NCBI GenBank assembly: GCA_013339765.2 | Contig: CM023449.1 | Coordinates: 114,437,070 to 114,501,069, forward strand | Length of the DNA: 64,000 nt | From: Haemaphysalis longicornis | Lineage: Eukaryota; Arthropoda; Arachnida; Ixodida; Ixodidae | Reading direction: 5' to 3' | Shown here: one piece after another, positions 57,470-64,000 of the stretch | Position numbering within the stretch: the stretch's first letter is position 1 | Layout of the letters: every line of letters starts with the position of its first letter | Translations under genes and position numbers: made by a program | The notes under the pieces: generated by a model | The model's input: the letters and a program-made list of their open reading frames with translations, nothing else | Told to the model about the DNA's origin: nothing | The model's database searches: none

Positions 57470-57612
57470 TTTCCCCTCAGGAGCTTCGCCCACTCATCAT
57501 CATTCACCCCGTGGATATGCTGTGAATTTTTTTTTCTTTTCGCCTCCACCAGGAAATTGGCCGGGACGGCCGGCAATCCAACCCGCGTCCTCGGGCCAAG
57601 CAGCGGTTTTTT

Positions 57613-59445
57613 TTTTTGCTGAGAACGCGGCATTTTAGAACGTCAGAATTGCTGGCCGAACACCTACGCACTAACAACCTGGTAGCGCCATCCATTTGAA
57701 CAAAGATGCATAACAAGCAAAATTAGCAGGTTTCAGCCCCCCGCCTCCCAGTCGTGCACAGATAAACGGGCGACTGGTAATGCGCGCATGCTTAGATGGG
57801 AAAGACTCCGGCCCAAACGTCGGTCCGGGAACCCTTCATGCTGTTAACACCGACCAAAAGTTAGCAAAAGGACAAGATTGACGAACAGCGCAAAAAAAGC
57901 ACTTGGCATCGCAGAGTGAAGGCTTTGAAAGGAGTGTTAAAACTAAAAGAGTTAAAGAATACCGCCTTGTACTGAACCAGAAGTGAGAGGTGTTTTGTCA
58001 TTAAAAACATCGTTCATAAAATCGTGTGTACGAACAAAGAAAGGGACCTCAACATTGTCTGCCATATGCCTTCATCCTAAAAAAACAAACATTAGCATCA
58101 ATTTCTGTTTCCCCACAAAGAGAGCTAAATTTGTTATTAATGTCCGCAAAGGCCAACACGAAGCTAAGAAGATCAGCCAGAGACAAGCCTCGCAGAGTAA
58201 TCTCACCGGCACTCTCAACAGTAATCTCACCCAGGAACACCAAAGAATGTTCCTAACAACATTTTACTGAAAAAAAACCTACAGTTGCCGCACACTCACG
58301 ACTGCCTAATAAAATCGTGTAATGCAACTGCGAGTAGCATCTTTAGAATTCGCAAGGAAGACGACTTTCTAATCAGCAGCGAATGCTAATCTTCTTTTCT
58401 GTACAGGCATAGACATGAAAAAAAGGACAGGTAGAAAGGGAGAAGAAAAATGGAAAACTGGAAGGAAAAGAAACAGAGGACATCTAATTTCAACACCAAA
58501 TTAATGTGAAAATATAAATATATGCAATACCATAGGAGCCGTCGTCATAAAATTCCGAACATTTACGTCAATTTTTTTGTTATTGTAGTAGTAAGAGCAC
58601 CAATCGAAGCACTGCAGGGTTCATGCCTAGGGTGTGATGGACAATAAGTATCGGTAATTGATATTTTATGCTACGTAGAGTGAGAGTGAGGGGCCTCGCT
58701 GATTTTCCATTTCAAGCAATCTGAAAAAACCTCAAAAGTGACTTTGCGGCCGCTTCGGCTGCCGTGCTTACGCCAGTTATTGGAGTGAACACTTGCTTGT
58801 AATAAATGTTCTGATGCAACCTTCAAGCATTCCTTTCCTTAGAAATCAGGAAATACTGGCGTCATATTCGTGTATTACAGTGCACTTCAAGCCACACATT
58901 CTCAGAAAACATAAGCACTTTCGCAGAGATTGGTGGCAACTTTGTACATTTTTTTTCTTCTTGCTTGACAGACATCGCAAAATTACGCGGTCAAATATTT
59001 GCCTGCGTTTTCTCATACTGTGCCGAGAACTGTCGCAGATAAACCTGGGGGTATGGTGGTAATTGCTGTATTGATTTTCACCAAACGAAGAATAAACGCA
59101 ACTACAATCTCTAATAAACGCACCTGATTGCGAATCAGTGTGTGCCTAATAAGACAAGCTTCTTTTCGAGCTAAGAGCTCTGACACTATAATTAGCAGTA
59201 TAAATGGGTCCTCCAGCTACTGGACGGGTAATTGAAAACCCTGTCACAATCTGCGCCATACTGCAATCAAAGAAAGTTGTATTGAACTTGCATTCAACTT
59301 CAAGTCGTCTTGAATACAACCCAACTTAAGTTTGGTTTTGTCCAGACAGAAGCAGCCTGGGGTACAGAGGCAAAAGGCAGATATAGTCTGCCCTTTCAGC
59401 GGCCTACTGTCCCAAAGTGGCATTGCACAGTGTTGATGACGGGCT
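57613..59445. other. Unassigned stretch
   Basis: No gene is recognised. A small inverted pair GTTGTATT/AATACAAC lies near 59276-59324. Confidence 0.4.
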
Positions 59446-59550
59446 GGAGAAAAAAAGGGGAAAAGAGAAGAGAGAGAGAGAGGAGAGAGAGAGAAGAGAG
59501 AAGAGAGAGAGAGAGAAGAGAGGAGAGAGAGGAGAGATAGAGAGAAGAAC
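59446..59550 (+). repeat. Purine-only (GA)n tract
   Basis: Positions 59446-59537 are 92 consecutive purines, mostly GAGA with GGA interruptions. More GA units follow after one T. Confidence 0.95.
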
Positions 59551-59745
59551 AAAAAAAAAACGGTACCAATTACTACAAAAAGCCATCGTCACCAATGGTT
59601 AGGGGAAAGAAATAAAGAAGAAAAAGAACGAAAGATGCCAGAAAAAGCAACGCTATACAATGTCTACAAGAAAAGCGACCCACAGAACATCAAGTGTAAT
59701 ACAGAAGAAGGAAAGTGAACACATAGCACATAAATTGATTTCATT

Positions 59746-59761
59746 AAAAAAAAAAAAAAAA
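59746..59761 (+). repeat. Poly-A run (16)
   Basis: Sixteen A. No retroelement body could be recognised immediately upstream, so it is not assigned as a retrotransposon tail. Confidence 0.8.
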
Positions 59762-60277
59762 GTATAAACCAGTGCACACATCTAGACAATTTAGGTACAA
59801 TAATGTCAGTGTATATTTCGTTTAAATCGGAGCAGCGAGGTAAATTGAAGAATTATGTCGAATATTACAAGGTTTGTATCAAAGGGGCCCTGAAAGGCAT
59901 TTTGAGCCCACTAAATTGACTAGCGCGATTGTTAGATTGTGTCGTCAACATCATCTGTGCCAAGTATTACTCTTTTACGCGCCGCGGAAAGCTCACACTT
60001 CTGTTGCAAAGTTTGTCGCTTTTTTCTCACCCTTCTCTTCGTGTTTTGAGACGCCGCCATCTTCACATGTCTACGTCATCGATTCCCAGCTGTTCGTCAT
60101 GAGCTAAACATCCTGCTATTGGGCGGCTTTTTCACGCACTTCCGGCAAAGAGATGAGTCGTCTGCTCAGCGTCGGCTCGCCGCCTGATCTGCCAGCGGAG
60201 TGCCGGAGTGCTTGGACATTTTACGACAAACGAAACAAGTGTAAACAAACGCTTAACCGTTTGTATTGAATGCAACA

Positions 60278-61122
60278 GGGCCATAACACGCATGGATATT
60301 CTCTTACTTGAGTACGTTCCATAAAGAAAGCGTTGAAGCCCCGTGGCACTTCTTTCTTGCAATCGCAGAGAACGCCCCGAGCCGAATGCCCGGGTTTGAC
60401 GCATACATTTTATTGAACTTCAAAACAATCCAGAGATGCGTTTCGAACGAACACAACGTCACAACATGCGTTGCAAGTCCGAACCGGATTGACAGACGAT
60501 GGATTGCCTCCTCCAGGCCCTCGCAAATTCGGCATTCCCCTCACGCGCGGTTTGCGGGGACGAACAGCAAGTCACTTAACTCTGGCGCACAAGCCGAGAT
60601 GGCTTTTAGCCACGCACACTGCAGATACCCCACGCGAGGTTCAGTCGTACACCACTCGAGAAGATAATCCAGACCATACCGCGTTTACATGAATGCGACA
60701 AGTGGCGCATCCGCATCGCATCAATTTCTAGCGGCCATAACATGAAATGGAATTGCGCTAAGTACGTTCCATAAAAGCGTTGAAGCCCCGTGGCATTGTT
60801 CGCGTAATCGCAAACGCCCCGTGCCGAATGCCCGGTTGACGCATACATTTTATTCAACTTCAAAACAATCCAGAGATGCGTTTCGATTAACACAACGTCA
60901 CAACATGCGTTGCAAGTCCGAACCGCGATTGAAAAAGACGATGGAATTGCCCTCCGTGCCCTCGCGAAATTTCGGCATTCCCCTCACGCGCGGTTTGCGG
61001 GGACGAACAGCAGTCACTTAACTTGGCGCACAAGCCGAGGGATGGCTTTTAGCCACGCACACTGCGATACCCCATGCGAGGATTGAGTCGTACTACCACT
61101 CGTGAAGATAATCCAGACTCAT
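60278..61122. repeat. Two direct copies of a ~450-bp unit
   Basis: Copy A (about 60278-60683) and copy B (about 60731-61122) share long blocks in the same order and orientation: GTACGTTCCATAAA, GCGTTGAAGCCCCGTGGCA, TTGACGCATACATTTTATT, CAAAACAATCCAGAGATGCG, GTCACAACATGCGTTGCAAG, CCCCTCACGCGCGGTTTGCG and GAAGATAATCCAGAC. The offset is 444-453 bp. It is non-coding. It may be a short satellite array or a local duplication. Confidence 0.9.
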
Positions 61123-64000
61123 GGGAAGCACTATCCACCCGCAGAAGCACAATGTCGCATTTCATGGCGAAACAAAGGCGTCCACAACACACACACACAT
61201 CGCCTCCTGTAATGCAAACGCATCTCGCACTTCCAAATGAGAGTGAGTAGTATGCCTGCAGTGCCCATATGCCGCGAGGTGGGGCCCCAAGCTGAACCGG
61301 GATCACGCAACCGTAACTGACTTCTAGAGCGGTTTGTGCCTTGTTTGCCAGGCAACCGATGTTTGATATTGTCAAAGAAATGGTGCTCGCTCCAGCGCTA
61401 GAAAGCTCAGAGCCGCGCGGAGCATGTTTTGCCAACGTTGACGCTCTTCACCACGCGTCTCCCCAAGCTGAACTGGCGTTTTGTGCACGAGTTCTGTATC
61501 GGTTTAAAATTTTTTTTTTCACATGCCGCCGGCAGGAATTACCACCGCGACAAAAAAGACCCGGCACCAGCGGGGCCACATCTGATACGGCGCTTTTTGG
61601 ATAAACAGTGCGCTGTGCATCCAAGGGAGCGAGCGCACGATCCTCCCCGTGCGGCTGCGAGTTCGCCGCCGATAAAAAGTCACGTGCCGCCGATAGCAAA
61701 GTTCTGCAGCAACGTCCACCGCGAAAGGGCAAGGCCAGGCCGCCGCACACATGCGGCCAGATTTTTCGTTCGCTTTTCCAGCCTTGAGCGGAGTGCGGGA
61801 TTCATGGTGTCAGCAAAGCTTGCCCGTAGCAGACGGTAGTGTGAGCAGCGCAATAGCGGAAGTACGTCACCGGCGAGGAGCACAGCATCATGGGAGGGAA
61901 GGCTCGCGCGCCGTCAACAGCGGAGAGTACGTTGAAACGAGGAGGAAACGCGGCTCGGCGATAATGCGCGGTTTTTGATTTACGATTTCTCAGCTAATAC
62001 TCATCGTTTTAACAAAATTCTTGCGGGAGGAGATTGCTAATAGATTGCTTTATTTGGTTACATGTACATCCACGCATCGGCGGAAGGTATTTGAGGACCC
62101 CTTTAAGAAAACGGCGTAATATATACTCTTGTTTTTGTGCACCATTGTTTGTTCGAATAAATGCGGTCTTAAAATCCCCTGGTCGAAGATTCTAACGCGG
62201 GTTAACTGGAGTGCAGGGAGCAAGAAACAGTGCATCTTATTCATTTCGCTGGGAATAGGAACAGCAAGCTCAAGCTCGATCAATTGAGTTAATTTAAGCA
62301 AGCTGTTTTTAAAAACAACGGCTCAGAGGGGTGTGGTGGAAAACCGAAGGTCACTCATCTAGCCTAATTGACCTTAAACAAACAATATTCCATTACCTGC
62401 CAACGCAGAGGGGCCGTTTTTGTTGCTTCCTCGGGCAAGTTCATTCTGAACGATGAACTTTATCGAACTAGCCATCGCAGCAACGACAACGCAATGGAGG
62501 CACCTGAAGGCTCGTCTACATCGTTTGGTCTCTATGAAACGAAATGTTTGGTGCGCAACACAATTAGACGACTTCACGAAGGCCTACAAACACGAAACGT
62601 GAACTAAAAATCACCTCGTAAGAACCGGTATATTATTGAGCCTCAGATTCATCGACGAATAATTCGGTACAAGACGCCGTTACGTTAGCTCGGGTTGGAA
62701 GGGGGTTGGTTTTGCGTAGGCAAATCGTAAAGAACATTTGAAAAACACGGAGTCAAAACAGAGGCTATGGAAATGGAAACTGAAGCTCCCCTCAATTCCA
62801 CTCAGCTACACAGCTGTCTACCTTCCCCCTTACGTGTGTTCTCGATTATATTCCCGCTGATGTGCCTTTCATGATATCGGTGGAAACGCCGCCTGGATAT
62901 CAATTTAGAGAAAAATTGTTTCCCCCACCTCTGTCAACCAAATTAGTGGCACATAAATACACGACAGAATAACCAGCTAGTGGCAATTTGAGATTCTTCT
63001 ACCGCAAAGACAGCGGAAAATGTCGGCAATGCAGGTGACTTCACTGGTGTGGCACCTTAGCGTCCCTTGTCAAAGGCATGGCTCCAACTTTTAGTTGCGT
63101 TGCGTGATCTTGAAATTGGGAAAATAACTGGAGTTATGGGAGAGAAAAACCCTCATCACTCAAGCGAACATCGGCTGCTCTATGTGATGGCTCGCACCCT
63201 TACGCACTTGACATATCAACAATACTTGCACACTGGCGCAAGTCGCGTTTTGTAGGAACCACGCGGTGCATTGGCAGAATTAGGGAGGCGAAGGTGTTTG
63301 AAGTAGTTGGGCAACAACATTGGTAACGTCGTGTGTACGACAGCGACGTTAGTGTACCAGTTTTCAATCTTACATTGTTTGTTTATGTTGTTAACTTCGC
63401 CTGAGCAATAAACTGGTCACACATTGCTTGCACGCGCACTAATTAATAGGCAGCATTGAATTGCCTTGGTGTGCCCTGTACACACGAAATAAAGAGCAAT
63501 AATATCCCGTGCGGGATGTACCAGTTTTATACGCAAATAAAATTTATCAGAAACCGTGCATAGAGAAAGTTTGTGTGAGAGAGAGAGAGAGAAACAGGAA
63601 ATAAACACCCACTGGGGAAAATGAAGATTAGCGAATTGGTTTACTTCGCTTGAAGGAGAGAGAAACTAGACCACTATTTCAAACCGCGGATTTTTCCCGC
63701 ACATGTAGGAAACAAGAACCTCAGCCATACGACGCTAAAAAGACGGAAACAGACAGGAAACCCAAGGTACAGTGAATCCAGGCGGAAGTGTTCTGTTCGA
63801 ACTAAATGGGATTGTATGAGGAATGGGAGCGTAGAAACCTGCAATTGGAATCCTTTCAAGTGTGAGAAAGAGGTACGCAAAACTTGAAAGAACCGTATAT
63901 TTGGCAAGTACACGGAACTAGAACATCGTTTAGGACAAAAAGACCCTGGCAACAGGCCAGGCTGATACCAAGCGCTTCTGCAAAGTTTCTAGACTCCAAA
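61123..64000. other. Unassigned stretch
   Basis: No gene is recognised. A GC-rich part spans about 61540-61960. A short GA run lies at 63575-63592. Frames are short and lack motifs. Confidence 0.35.

Larger units (their letters stand above)
56741..57527 (+). mobile_element. Helitron2/Helentron-like non-autonomous element inside a SINE
   Basis: The insert starts AGGGGCGAAGCTCCTTAAGG at its left edge. The inverted counterpart CCTCAGGAGCTTCGCCC lies at 57475-57491, about 36 bp inside the right edge. The inverted repeats are therefore asymmetrical. Near the right edge, TTCAC and GTGAA (57504-57526) can pair as a small stem. The insertion sits in a T-run of the SINE (TTTT on the left, T9 on the right) without a longer target duplication. 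Asymmetric terminal repeats, a 3' hairpin and T-rich targets are reported features of Helentrons. It also has internal tandem repeats and an ORF resembling the N-terminal region of Helitron-type proteins. Confidence 0.55.
56608..57612 (-). mobile_element. SINE copy (Ruka-like) split by a later insertion
   Basis: The tail half lies at 56608-56740 (GGTTCAACGCGCC, GGCGATGAGGCG, GGGGATCTTCAACG, GAACACACGGGCGTTTT). The head half resumes at about 57536-57612 (CTTTTCGCCTCCACC, then GGCCGGCAATCCAACCCGC, the complement of the B-box region, then CAAGCAGCGG). Together they give most of one minus-strand SINE. The 0.79 kb between them is a separate element. Confidence 0.78.

Noticed and set aside
57500..57610. 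Possible stand-alone tRNA gene from the B-box-like GGATTGCCGGCC complement
   Set aside because: It is the head of a SINE copy, has a degraded B box and is continuous with SINE body sequence.
59879..62105. AAAGGGGCCCTGAAA at 59882 and GGACCCCTTTAA near 62095 as termini of one 2.2-kb element
   Set aside because: Only about 12-15 bp match imperfectly, and the interior shows unrelated repeats. More likely two separate short transposon ends or chance.
1..64000. CRISPR arrays, operons, rRNA genes, phage or integrative elements
   Set aside because: No regularly spaced repeats, ribosome-binding-site-led gene strings or rRNA sequence were seen. The content is eukaryotic transposon DNA.

Overview
This window looks like nuclear DNA of an arachnid, most likely an ixodid tick. 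It holds no convincing host gene. There is no operon structure, no prokaryote-style coding density, and no rRNA or stand-alone tRNA gene. The recognisable content is a dense, nested collection of dead transposable elements. The tick suggestion rests on a tRNA-derived SINE that resembles the tick Ruka family, on the types of LINE present, and on pogo/Tigger-type elements. All family names come from reading motifs; no database search was possible.

Layout. 0-2 kb: two small LINE fragments, an RNase H tail (-) and a reverse-transcriptase piece (+). 3.8-4.7 kb: a complete TA-flanked Tigger-type element with the decayed end of a transposase. 6.2-6.9 kb: a LINE C-terminal zinc-finger fragment (-). 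About 7.0-13.1 kb: a nearly full-length plus-strand LINE (gag-like ORF1, then endonuclease-RT-RNase H ORF2). Its ORF1 is split by a 600-bp inverted-repeat element with a perfect 8-bp target duplication. 14.16-14.74 kb: a 5'-truncated RTE LINE with a 13-bp target duplication. 16.3-21.8 kb: a second nearly full-length LINE (-), whose ORF1 and ORF2 meet at a TAATG stop-start. 22-28 kb: mostly unassigned, with one SINE and a GC-rich patch carrying splice-like signals. 28.0-29.0 kb: a minisatellite split by a TTAA-flanked element. 29.1-31.2 kb: one copy of an unnamed repeat family, interrupted by a CR1/L2-like LINE (-). 36.8-37.25 kb: a foldback element. 40.7-41.6 kb: a decayed pogo/Tigger transposase. 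44.9-45.2 kb: an intact SINE with a 16-bp target duplication. 49.1-50.9 kb: two head-to-tail copies of a TIR element. 51.1-52.0 kb: a second copy of the unnamed repeat family. 53.5-54.1 kb: a possible Ty3/Gypsy LTR end and leader (-). 56.6-57.6 kb: a SINE interrupted by a Helitron2/Helentron-like element carrying a 148-codon Arg/Glu-rich repeat ORF. 60.3-61.1 kb: two direct copies of a ~450-bp unit.

How the parts relate. The window records successive insertions: element into LINE, LINE into repeat, element into minisatellite, rolling-circle-like element into SINE. Most coding frames carry stops or frameshifts. The best-preserved frames are ORF2 of the minus-strand LINE (RT and RNase H motifs complete) and the 148-codon ORF at 57.0 kb.
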